Part shown: positions 47,231-56,387 of the stretch, in pieces | Numbering within the stretch: position 1 is the first letter of the stretch | How the letters are laid out: every line of letters begins with the position of its first letter | From: Bubalus kerabau | Lineage: Eukaryota; Chordata; Mammalia; Artiodactyla; Bovidae | Direction: 5' to 3' | NCBI RefSeq assembly: GCF_029407905.1 | Contig: NC_073642.1 | Span: forward strand, 8,928,001-8,992,000 | DNA length: 64,000 nt | Translations under genes and position numbers: made by a program | Notes under the pieces: model-generated | Database searches by the model: none | Seen by the model: the letters and a program-made list of their open reading frames with translations, nothing else | What the model was told of the DNA's origin: nothing

Positions 47231-47608
47231 ATTTATTATTTTTTCCTTTCCTTAATTGTATCTTTCTAATACAATTTATTATATCTTTTCAAGTCAATTT
47301 TATTAAAGTATAATTTTATATCTCATAAGAATTGCCAATGTTAAGTGTACCATTCAAAGGTTTTTTTAAAGCAAATATAGGGAGTCGCATAACCGTCACC
47401 ACAGTCCCGATTTTGGATATTTCCATCATCCCCCAAAGTTGCCTGTTGGCGTCAGTCTCTTTCCATCTCAGCTCTGGGGAGCCACTGTTCTGCTCTCTGT
47501 CGCCATCAATTTGCCTTTCCTGGATGTTTCATATAAACGGAAAGATACAGTTTGTGGTCTTCTGCATCTGGCTTCTTTCACTTAGCTTGGTGTTTTTGAG
47601 GTTCATCT

Positions 47609-47887
47609 GCTGCTGCTGCTGCTTCTAAGTCCCATCAGTCATGTCTGACTCTGTGCGACCCCATAGACGGCAGCCCACCAGGCTCCCCCGTCCCTGGGAC
47701 TCTCCAGGCAAGAACACTGGAGTGGGTTGCCATTTCCTTCTCCAATGCATGAAAGTGAAAAGTGAAAGTGAAGTCGCTCAGTCGTGCCCGATTCTTAGCG
47801 ACCCCATGGACTGCAGCCTACCAAGCTCCTCCATCCATGGGATTTTCCAGGCAAGAGTACTGGAGTTGGTTGCCATTGCCTTCTCTG
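47609..47887 (-). mobile_element. BovA2 SINE dimer, expanded CTG start
   Basis: A (CTG)-rich edge, then TAAGTCCCATCAGTCATGTC through GGTTGCCATTGCCTTCTCTG. Direct repeat GAGGTTCATCT (47598-47608) / GAGGTCCATCT (47888-47898), one mismatch. Confidence 0.92.
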
Positions 47888-48245
47888 GAGGTCCATCTAA
47901 ATTGTAGCAAATATTAGTATTTCATTCCTTTTTATTGCTAAGTAACGTTTCGTGGTATGACTAAACCACATTTTGTTTATGTATTTACCAGTATAGTCTC
48001 CAGTTTTGGGTATTACGAATAATGCTGGTATAAATATTCATATACCCATCTTTGTATGGACATGCATTTGTTTCTCTTAAGTGGGATTCTAGAAGTAGAA
48101 TCGGTGGGTCATTTGGTTAGCATATGTTTTAATTTTTTAAGAAACTGCCAAATTATTTGACAAAGTTTCTATATCATTATTTATCCTCCCAGCAACATAT
48201 GAGGCTTCTAATTTCTCCATGTCTTGTCAACACTTGCTTGTTCTT

Positions 48246-48697
48246 ATTAAAAAAAATTAATTTTAAAGGATAATTTACAATATTTGTGATGGTTTTTGTC
48301 ATAAATCAATATGAATCGGTCACAGGTATACAGGTGTCCACCCCATCCTGAACCCCCTCCCACCTCTCTCCCCCACTCCATCCTTCCAAGTTGTCCCAGA
48401 GCACGGCTTTGGGTGTCTTGCTTCATGCATCAAACTCGCACTGGTCATCTGCTTTATATGTGGTAATGTTTCAATGCTTTTCTCTTAAATCATCCCATCC
48501 TCTCCTCCCATCGAGTCCAAAAGTCTGTTCTTTACGTCTGTGTCTCCTTTGTTGACCTGCATGTAGGATCGTTGGTACCATCTTTCTGGATTCCATATAT
48601 ATGTGTTAATAAATGATATTTGTCTTTCTCTGACTTCACTGTGTATAATAGGCTCTAGGTTCGCCCATCTCATTAGAACTGACTCAAGTACATTGAT
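48246..48697 (-). mobile_element. Bovine-type L1 (L1_BT-like) 3' end
   Basis: Antisense T/A-rich tail, then ACAGGTATACAGGTGTCCAC, CCATCCTGAACCCCCTCC, CGAGTCCAAAAGTCTGTTC, CCATCTTTCTGGATTCCATA and CTCATTAGAACTGACTCAAG, the bovine L1 ORF2 end/3' UTR order. It is 5'-truncated and lies inside an older L1. Confidence 0.8.
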
Positions 48698-49375
48698 TAT
48701 AGCCATTTAGTAGGTCAAAAGTGGCATTTCATTGTGGTTTTAATTTACATTTTTAAATGACTAATATATTGAATATCTATTCATTGATTACTAATCATTT
48801 GTATGTCTTCTTTGAAGAAATGTCTGTTCAGATCATCTGTCCATTTTTAATTGGTTGTTTATCTTCTTTTTGTTGAATCATAAGATTTCTTTATATAATC
48901 TGAATATGTCATTTATCAGGAATGTGATTTGCAAACATTTTCTTACAGTCGGTGGCTTGTCTTTTTATTTTCTTGGTGGTGTCTTTTGAAGCACAAAAGT
49001 TAATTTTAATGAAGTCAGATTTGCCAGTTGGTTGTGTTCATTAATGTCAAAACTAAGAACTCTTTGCCTAACCCAAGGTTATGAAGATTTTCTTCTAAAA
49101 GCTTTATAGGTCCAACTCTTACATTATGTCTAGATACATCTTGAATTAATTTTTTATATGATGTGAAGTAAGGATCCAGTTTCATTTAAAAAATACCTTA
49201 CACAATAAAAATTCACATACTTTAATTTTTAGAACAGTTTTTAGGTTTATAGAAAAATTGAGCAGAAAGTACAGAGGGCTCCCATCCCCTTCCACACACA
49301 CTGAGTATCCTCTCTTATTAACATAGTGCATTGTGTGGTACATTTGTTAGACTTCATAAGCCAATATTGATGCAT

Positions 49376-49748
49376 ATATTAGTCCACTAGGGCTGCTGTA
49401 ACAAAGCACCCACATTGGGTGGCTTAGGCAATTAATTTTCACATGATTCTGGAAGCTGGAAGTACAAGGTCAAGGTGTAGGCAGGTTAGTTTCCCCTGAG
49501 GCCTGTGTTTTGTCTTGTGATGGCCAGCTACTCACCATATCGTCTCCTGGCTTTCCTCTGCATGTGCTCATTCTTTGGAACCCCTCTCATGTCCAGATTT
49601 CCTCTTCTTATGAGGACACCAGCTGGCTTAGATTAGAGCCCATCTAAAGACCTCATTTTGAGTTCATCACCTCTTAAAGGCCCTTTCTTCAAATACACTT
49701 GTATTCTGATGTACTGGGGGTTGGGGAGACACAAGTCAACCCATAAAG
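49376..49748 (-). mobile_element. MLT1A-type LTR inserted in L1
   Basis: TATTAGTCCACTAGGGCTGC, GAAGCTGGAAGTACAAGGTC, ACTGGGGGTTGGGGAGACAC and CAACCCATAA. GATGCAT flanks it at 49369-49375 and 49749-49755. Confidence 0.88.
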
Positions 49749-50008
49749 GATGCATCATTATTAACTAAAGTCCATAGTTTACATTAGGGTTCATTCTTCA
49801 TGTTACACATTCTGTGGGTTTTGACAGCTGTAGGGAGGCGTGTTCTATCATTGCAGCATTGTACAGAGTAGCTTCACTGCCCTAAAGATCCCATGTTCCA
49901 CCTATTCATCCCTTGCTCCTCCTACCCCTTGACAATCACTAATACTTTTATTGCCTTCATAATTTCACCTTTTCTAAAATATCATATAATTGTGTTAATA
50001 ATTATATG

Positions 50009-50281
50009 GCCTGGGTCAGGAAGAGCCCCTGGAGACCAGGGACAGGGTCCCCACTCCAGGATTCTGGGGCTTGCCTGGTGGCTCAGATGGTAAAGAATCC
50101 ACCTGCAATGCAGGAGACCTGGGTTCAATCCCAGAGTTGGGAAGATCCCCTGGAGGAGGGCATGGCAACCCACTCCAGTATTCTTGCCTGGAGAATCCCC
50201 ATTGTCAGAGGAGCCTGGCAGCTACAGTGCATGGGGTCACAGAGAGTCGGACACGACTGAGTGACTAAGCACACAGCACAT
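50009..50281 (+). mobile_element. Bov-tA SINE preceded by a partial tRNA-like monomer
   Basis: The partial unit 50011-50066 (GGGTCAGGAAGAGCCCCTGG to CCACTCCAGGATTCT) joins a complete element starting GGGGCTTGCCTGGTGGCTCA. Confidence 0.9.
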
Positions 50282-50449
50282 CCTTTGCAGACTGGCCTCT
50301 TTCACTTAGTGATACTCTGTAAGATTCTCCATTTCTTTTCAGGGCATGAAAGTGCATTTCTTTTCAGCACTGAATAATGTTCCATCATCTGGATGCACCA
50401 TGGTTTATTTACCCACTCTCCCATTGAAGCATATCTCGGTCGCTTCCAA

Positions 50450-50586
50450 GTTTATTTTTTTATTTATTTGGCTGTGCTGGGTCTTAGTTGCAGCATGTGG
50501 GGTCTAGTTCCCTGATCAGGGATCGAACCTAAGCCTCCTGCATTGGGAGCACAGAGTCTTAGCCACTGGACACCAGGGAAGTCCCA
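50450..50586 (-). mobile_element. CHR-type SINE, short
   Basis: TTTGGCTGTGCTGGGTCTTA through CACCAGGGAAGTCCC. CTTCCAA flanks it at 50443-50449 and 50587-50593. Confidence 0.85.
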
Positions 50587-50654
50587 CTTCCAAATTTTGG
50601 TAGTTCTGAATATAGGTACTGTAAATATTTGTGTAGACATAAGTTTTTAACTCC

Positions 50655-50918
50655 TTCTGCTGCTGCTAAGTCGCTTCAGTCATGTCCGACTCTGTGCGAC
50701 CCCATAGATGGCAGCCCACCAGGCTCCCCTGTCCCTGGGATTCTCCAGGCAAGAACACTGGAGTGGGTTGCCATTTCCTTCTCCAATGCATGAAAGTGAA
50801 AAGTGAAAGTGAAGTCGCTCAGTCGTGCCCGATTCTTAGCGACCCCATGGACCGCAGCCTACCAGGCTCCTCCGTCCATGGGATTTTCAGGCAAGAGTAC
50901 TGGAGTGGGGTGCCAAAT
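50655..50918 (-). mobile_element. BovA2 SINE dimer
   Basis: CTGCTGCTGCTAAGTCGCTT through GAGTACTGGAGTGGGGTGCC. Nearly identical to the 47609 copy over the linker and second monomer. Confidence 0.93.
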
Positions 50919-51351
50919 GAGCACAATTGCTGGATCCTGTAGTAAGAGTGGGTTTAGTTTTATAAGAAGCCACCAACCTGTCATCAGAGTGGCTGTACCA
51001 TTTGCATTCCCAACAGTGAAGGAGGGTTCCATTTGTTCCACATCCTCACCAGCATTTGGTGGTGTCAGTTTTCTGGACTTTGGCTGTTCTAAGTATGTAG
51101 TCGCATCTCACTGGTTTTAAACTTGCATTTTCCTGATGACATATGATGTGGAGCATCATATTCTTACTTGTAAGCATCTTATATGCTTACTTGCCATCTG
51201 CATAACTTCTTTGGTGAGATGTCTATTAAGGTCTTTGGCTCACTTTTTAATCAATTCTTTGTTTTTTTTATTCTTGAGTCTTATGAGTTCTTTGTATATT
51301 TTGTATAATAGTTCTTTATCAGATATGTCTTTTGAAGATATTTGCACTGCA

Positions 51352-51364
51352 CCCCCCCCCCCCC
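51352..51364. repeat. Poly-C tract (13 C)
   Basis: A C homopolymer in antisense L1 sequence; likely variable. Confidence 0.9.
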
Positions 51365-52313
51365 AGTTTGTGGTATCTCATTCTCTTGACAGTGTCCTTC
51401 TCAGAGTAGAAACATTTGATTTTAATGAAACTGAGTTATCAATTGTTTTTTATGAATCATGCCTTTGATGCTGTAGGCACAAGTTTATTGCCAAACCCAA
51501 GGTCATCTAGATTTTCTCATATGTTATCTTCTAGGAGTCCTGCAGTTCTGCATTGTACATTTGTGTCTGTGATCCATTTTCAGTTCATTTTATGAAGGGT
51601 TTCATGTTGAGTCATGGTTTTGCGTGTGGACGTCCACCTGTTTCAGCATTGTTTGTTGAAAAGGACTGTTCTTCCACTATTGACTTTGCTTTCCTCCTTT
51701 GTCTGAGAGCAGTTGACTATTTGTGTGGATCTAATTCTGGGCTTTGTGGTGTTCCAGCTTTATTTATTCATTTTTAATTAATTAATATTTGGCTTATGGA
51801 TGTCTAGTCATACTACCACTATTTGTTGAAAAGACTATCTTTTCCCATATTGAGTTACCTGGGTATTTTATAGAAATTCAGAGCATAAGCGTTTACTTCT
51901 GGACCCGCCCTTCTGCTCCACTCATCTGTAGCTTACACTTGCCCCATTATCACACTGTCTGAGTACCTTGATTTTATAAGAAGCTTTGAAATTGGGTAGT
52001 GTAAAGCCTCCAACTTCATTTTTCTCCTTCCTCTCCACCCCAAACTCTTTTGTTTATCCTAGATACCCATTTCATGTGAATTTTACTATCAGCTTGTCAA
52101 TTTCCACAAAAAAAGCCTGCTGGGATTTCGCTAGAACTAAACTTACAGATCTACTTGGGAAGAATTGCCGACGTAACAGTATTGAGTCATCCAGTCCTTG
52201 AACATGGAATTTCTCTTCATTTATTTAGATCTTCTTTAATTTCTCTCAACAATGTTTTGTTGTCTTCAGTAATTTAAGGCTCATGCTTCCTTTGTTAAAT
52301 ATATTGAGTATTT

Positions 52314-52439
52314 GCTGCTGTTAAGTCACTTCAGTCGTGTCCGACTCTGTGCGACCCCATAGATGGCAGCCCACCAGGCTCCCCTATCCCTGGGATTCTC
52401 CAGGAAAGAATATTGGAGTGGGTTGCCATTTCCTTCTCC
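52314..52439 (-). mobile_element. BovA single monomer with 11-bp target duplication
   Basis: GCTGCTGTTAAGTCACTTCA to GCCATTTCCTTCTCC. Direct repeat ATTGAGTATTT at 52303-52313 and 52440-52450. Confidence 0.92.
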
Positions 52440-52699
52440 ATTGAGTATTTACTTTTCTTTTAATGCTGTTGTGAGTGGAGTTGTATCTTTAAGTAATTTT
52501 AAGCATTGTTAGCTTTGGAGGACTTTGCTATTTGGGGAATATTGTTCTCATCATCTGTAAAAGTTGCAAGTTATATAATTCCAACCAAGTTGGTCCTGTC
52601 ATTTCAGGTACATTGAGGGTTAAGCACAAATACTTAATAATTACCATCTCAAGTGACTTGGGGGTTGCTTGTTGGTCATAGATTATTCACTCATTTTGG

Positions 52700-53130
52700 G
52701 CACAAAACCAGCTATTTATTTAGCTCGCATTTTGGTTGGTGATTTTGGTGAGGCAGAGCTGGGTGCTCTTCTGCCCTAAGCCGGGTTGGCCTATGTGTCC
52801 GCAGTCGCCTGATCAGCTGTTTCTTAGGACCACCTAGATGTTGGCTGGCACCATGAGGGTGCCCGGGCCTGTTTCTTGCATGGTGGCAGGCTAGCCCAGG
52901 TTTGTTCTCATGTGAGGGGTAGAGATCTGAGAGAATGGAGAGGCCCTGGGCCCCAGCAGGCCTGGGCTCGGAGCTGGTGTGCTCTTGCCAGCATCCTTCT
53001 GTTGCTCAGAGTGAGTCACCGGTGAGCCAGATTGAAGGGGAGAGGAGATAAACTCCATCTCTTGATGGGAGAAGCTTCAGAATCACATGCAGAGGTGTGT
53101 GGATATAAAAAGGGGGATAACTGTGGCCAT
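52700..53130. repeat. Ancient interspersed repeat, family not assigned
   Basis: Segments such as AAACTCCATCTCTTGATGGG, CAGAATCACATGCAGAGGTG and GGCCATTTTTGCAAACAGTT are familiar from a widespread mammalian repeat that I cannot name securely. Confidence 0.4.
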
Positions 53131-54024
53131 TTTTGCAAACAGTTCACTATAATAGTGTGTACTTCTGTAATTCAGCCTGGCTAATTCGACTCTTCGTTTG
53201 TTTGTTTCTTTGGGAAATTACTTACCTTTGAACTTTTTGCAGGCACCAATACCACCTCTTCCAATAGGCGCTGAGTAGGTGACATGTTTCTTTTCTTAGA
53301 TTCTGGGGCATTCAGAGCACAAGCAACCGTGTAGTTGGGAAGTGAGGAAGGTGATGTAGTCGGGTGCACGCGGCATTTTCTAGCTTAGGGTGACAACGGA
53401 GGTGACTGACTGCACGGGCATCTTCCTGTTGCAGAAACAGCAACTGTACTGGTGTTAGTTCTGGTTGCAGTGAAGTTAAATCAGTGTGGAAAAGTGGGGG
53501 AGGGGCCAGCCGAAGCCCGCCTTGCTCTGCAATAGCAGTGTCAGTCATGCTCCATGGAAAACAGGACTTGGTCTGTTTGTGGTAAATGTGCTTTGCCATA
53601 ATCGGCCAAGGTGAACTCTGTACCCTGGAACAAGTCCTAGCCTATTTCCCTGGGTTCAGGGGGAATTCTGATGTTGCCCAGATGCTCCTCCTTGGCTTTG
53701 GGGGGTCTCTGAACTGTGTTCAGTGAGGGAGGGGTGTGAGGACTCTGTGTGCATCGTGGCCTCACCCTGCCTAGTCCCCTGAGTTCGCTGCGATTTCAGG
53801 GCGATAGCCGAGTGGCCTTGCTCGCAGCAGTTGAGAGCGTCTGGGCTGCCAGTCAGCTGAGGAGTGGGTGGTTTCGAGTGATCTGCTGTCTCGTCTTCGG
53901 GCGTTTAGTTTGTGAGGCTGGCACTGCTTCCAGGGGTACCAGGGACCTGGCCAAGTGGGGTCCCGCTGGGTCCCGGCAGGCTGGTCCGGCCGGGGGACCA
54001 CGCGTGTTTCTTGCCTTCCCACAG

Positions 54025-54207
54025 GCAGCCTGTGCGGCGACGGCACGGGTACCTGCTACCTCCTGCCGGTCTTCGACACCGTGTTTGTCCGGAGGCGCCA
54101 CCGCCGGCGGGGCCTGGGGCTAGCCATGCTGCGGGACTTCTGCCAGACGTTCCGAGAGGATGAGGCCCTGGGTGTCAGCTGGCCCATCTCGCCCGCCATG
54201 TACCAAG
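54025..54207 (+). CDS. FAM169B: FAM169B coding exon, third visible (GNAT-like motif A)
   Basis: A 183-nt exon with acceptor CTTGCCTTCCCACAG (AG at 54023-54024) and donor TACCAAG|GTGACG at 54208. Two bases complete the Gly split from the previous exon, 60 codons follow, and one base remains (phase 1). The peptide starts SLCGDGTGTCYLLPVFDT and continues with VFVRRRHRRRGLGLAMLRDF. R-R-R-G-L-G fits the R/Q-x-x-G-x-G/A pyrophosphate-binding signature of GNAT acyl-CoA transferases, with a preceding beta strand (LLPVFDTVFV) and a following helix (LAMLRDFCQTF). SLCGDGT, LLPVxDTVFVRR and GLGLAMLRDF match my recollection of FAM169B rather than FAM169A. The loop is unusually arginine-rich (six Arg in RRRHRRR). 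The exon lies in GC-rich DNA, unlike the first two, and 27 kb of repeat-rich intron separates it from the previous exon. Confidence 0.93.
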
Positions 54208-55629
54208 GTGACGGCTGCGTCGGGGAGGGGTGTCTGGGGAGTGGGATGTGTAACTCCCGTGTGTTCCAGATGATTCCGGGGCGGGAGGTCCCTCGGAGGC
54301 CCTGGCACCATGACAGGCCTGTGGGTTTTCTCTTCCTTCTGAGAAATCTCCCATTGTTTCAGCACTGAGACCGCAAGCTTGATCACAAGGGGCAAACCTT
54401 GTCCAGCCCCTGAGAAAGAGCTGGATTTAGAAAATAATAAAAACCAAACCAACCCAGCGTCAGAGAGAAGCAGAATGCAGGGAACTTGCACTCCATTGAC
54501 AGCTGCTGTCGGGCCTCAGTGGGCCTTTGCTCTCTCCTGAGAAGATGGTGATCATCACTCTGCCCTTCCAGCCAGGAGCCCCAGGGGGACCAGGAGCTGA
54601 GGGAAGCATGCTCTGAGCTCTCCCCAGGTTCCCCTGGGGAGGAGCAGGCTTCAGAGGACCGGGGCCACACTGCAAAGACCCTCCCATGGCCTGTATCTCC
54701 ACCTGGCAGGGAAGGAAGCTCTGAAGGTGCTGACTGCGAATCACACTTGGGGTCTCAGCTGCTGCTGCGTTGCCCTCGCTGTGCCTGGGCTGGGGGGTGA
54801 GCAGGCAGTGTGTAGACAGAGCAGCAGCTGGAGGCTCAGGCCGGCTGCTCCACGCCTCCCTGACCGCCTTTTATCCGGTACAGTCCTGCCCTTGGAAGGG
54901 CCCAGAGGGCCCGCTGCCCAGGGCCCCATGCTTTAGCACCTTGTCGAGGCTGAACCTCTGTCCATGGAATGAGGAATCTGTGGGCCCAAGGGGATGTTCT
55001 CAGCCGGGTCCAGGCCACTCCTAAACTAGCTCAGGCTACTGCAACCCCAGGATTCTTGCCCGGGGCTGCCGAGGGCCCGAGTGGATGCCATCTTGGGCCT
55101 GTGCACCTAAGGCGGACCCTAACACCCATCTGCACGTCCTTATTCTGGTGGGGTCCACGTTCGTATGTCCAGTGTGCGGGGAGCCGGACGGGGAGGAGAG
55201 GGTGGGCTGCCAGCTGGGGGCCGGCTCTCTTGGCATTGCCACCTTCAAGTGCAAAACACCCAGGAGTCTAAGAATTCTAAATTTAAAACTGGCTTTTCCT
55301 CTTACTGAGGAGTTACATTTGGCAAGACAGGAGAGCAGGGCTTCCTATCTAGCACTCGACCAGCTCGGCTTCCACCTTCTTAGCATCATGCCCTCTGGGT
55401 TTCCATCTGCGCTCTTGCCAGTGGCCTGATGCAGCCCCCGGTGCTGGCAGAACTGGGGCCCTGCCATGTGGAAATGCTCACCCTGTGAATGTGGCATAGA
55501 CGTCTACAGCCTTGAGGGATTTGGAGTCTGGACGTCTGTGGATGAGCGGGAAGGGTCCCTGGGAGAGGAGGGCTGTGGAGCTCAGAGGCGGGGACGGTGT
55601 CTGCAGAGGGGACTGGGTGGGTGATGTTA

Positions 55630-56060
55630 TGGGGCTGAATAGGGTGCCCCCCGAAGTCTAACCCCCAGGGTGACTGTATGTGGAGATGGAGTCCCTCAGT
55701 TGTGTCCGACTCTTTGTGACCGCATGGACTGCAGCACGCCAGGCTCCCCCGTCCTCCACTGTCTCCTGGGGTTTGCTCATACTCATGTCCATTGTGTCAG
55801 TGATGCCAGGAGCTATAAGGAGGTGATTAAGGCTGGATGAGGTCCTAAGGGGGGCCATTATCCAACAGGACAAGTAAGAGGAGGCCCCCATAAGAAGAGG
55901 AGAAAGGGCCCAGTGGGTACAGAAGGGAGATGGGGAGAAGACACAGTCAGAAGAACCATCTCCAAGCCAAGAAGGGAGGTCTCAGGAGAAGGCAAGCCTG
56001 CTGACGCCTTGATCTCGAACTTCTAGCCCAGAGCTATGAGAAGACAACTGTCAGTGGTTT
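55630..56060 (+). mobile_element. MLT1A-type LTR, split by a BovB fragment
   Basis: GGGGCTGAATAGGGTGCCCC, TAACCCCCAGGGTGACTGTA, then after the interruption AAGGAGGTGATTAAGGCTGG, GGGGCCATTATCCAACAGGA, CCAAGCCAAGAAGGGAGGTC and GCCTTGATCTCGAACTTC. It is the reverse of the copy at 20805-21228. Confidence 0.85.
55689..55808 (-). mobile_element. BovB fragment, both ends truncated
   Basis: AGTCCCTCAGTTGTGTCCGA through TGTCAGTGATGCCAGG, without the AGTTCAG tail. Inserted in the MLT1A LTR. Confidence 0.85.
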
Positions 56061-56252
56061 AAGGCCCCCCCTCCACCCTCCGCGAGTGGTGTTTCACTGT
56101 GGCCCCGAGCAGGCTGGACGGGGTGGGTGAAGGTGGGAGGCAGGGGAGGCGCACAGATGGGTCAGAGAGCTGGGGGTGGGCCGGGCGGGGGACACAGGGG
56201 AGGGTGGGCACGGTCAGCAGCCCCCCTGACCGCTCTGTGCACCTCCCCCCAG

Positions 56253-56387
56253 TCTGCAGGAAGTTCCTGATGGCCCACCCAGCTGAGCGGGGACGCCTGT
56301 GGGAGGTGGAGCCCCCCGGAGCCTGGGGCCAGCGAGACAACATCTGGCTGAAGGTTCAGCTTCAACAGTCAAGACTTCATCTGGATT
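56253..56387 (+). CDS. FAM169B: FAM169B coding exon, fourth visible; C-terminal end uncertain
   Basis: The acceptor is a C-rich tract ending CCCCCCAG (AG at 56251-56252). The phase-1 join gives Val and then CRKFLMAHP, RLWEVEPPGAWGQRDNIW and LKVQLQQSRLHLD. The WEVE-x-x-G-W-Q-R block matches FAM169A (WEVEGVGHW) by recall; MYQ-VCRKF across the junction resembles GNAT motif B, where an aromatic/Tyr-containing helix follows the core. I end the exon at 56387 because the following GTGAGT is a consensus donor and the helix-like QLQQSRLHL aligns with paralogue sequence beyond LK. A weaker donor at 56354 (AAG|GTTCAG) would give a phase-0 end. If unspliced, the frame stays open to a stop near 56818. No terminal exon could be fixed. 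Confidence 0.85.

Larger units (their letters stand above)
47235..49198 (-). mobile_element. Old L1 3' UTR and ORF2 end, antisense, split
   Basis: CAATTTTATTAAAGTATAAT, TGGGTCATTTGGTTAGCATA, TTTAAGAAACTGCCAAATTA and CTAAGAACTCTTTGCCTAAC run in antisense L1 order, ending GGATCCAGTTTCATTT. Interrupted by a BovA2 and a younger L1. Confidence 0.82.
49199..52620 (-). mobile_element. Second old L1, 3' UTR through ORF2, antisense, heavily interrupted
   Basis: The 3' UTR restarts (GAACAGTTTTTAGGTTTATA; AACTAAAGTCCATAGTTTAC), then ORF2 antisense (CATTTCTTTTCAGCACTGAA; CAATTGCTGGATCCTGTAGT; TTTGTTGAAAAGGACTGTTC; TTCTCTTCATTTATTTAGAT). Interrupted by an LTR, Bov-tA, CHR, BovA2 and a BovA half-element. 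No intact frame. Confidence 0.8.
20711..56252 (+). other. FAM169B: Introns of FAM169B between the four visible exons
   Basis: Three introns: 20711-26611 (5.9 kb), 26790-54024 (27.2 kb) and 54208-56252 (2.0 kb). All begin GT and end AG. Phases are 0, 1 and 1, so the last exons are mutually compatible. The second intron is mostly LINE sequence with nested SINEs, listed separately. Stretches in which I recognise no feature are 25070-25320, 25895-26611, 26790-28245, 40010-40475, 42430-43655, 44265-44795, 46090-46735, 53140-54020 and most of 54208-55625. Confidence 0.8.
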
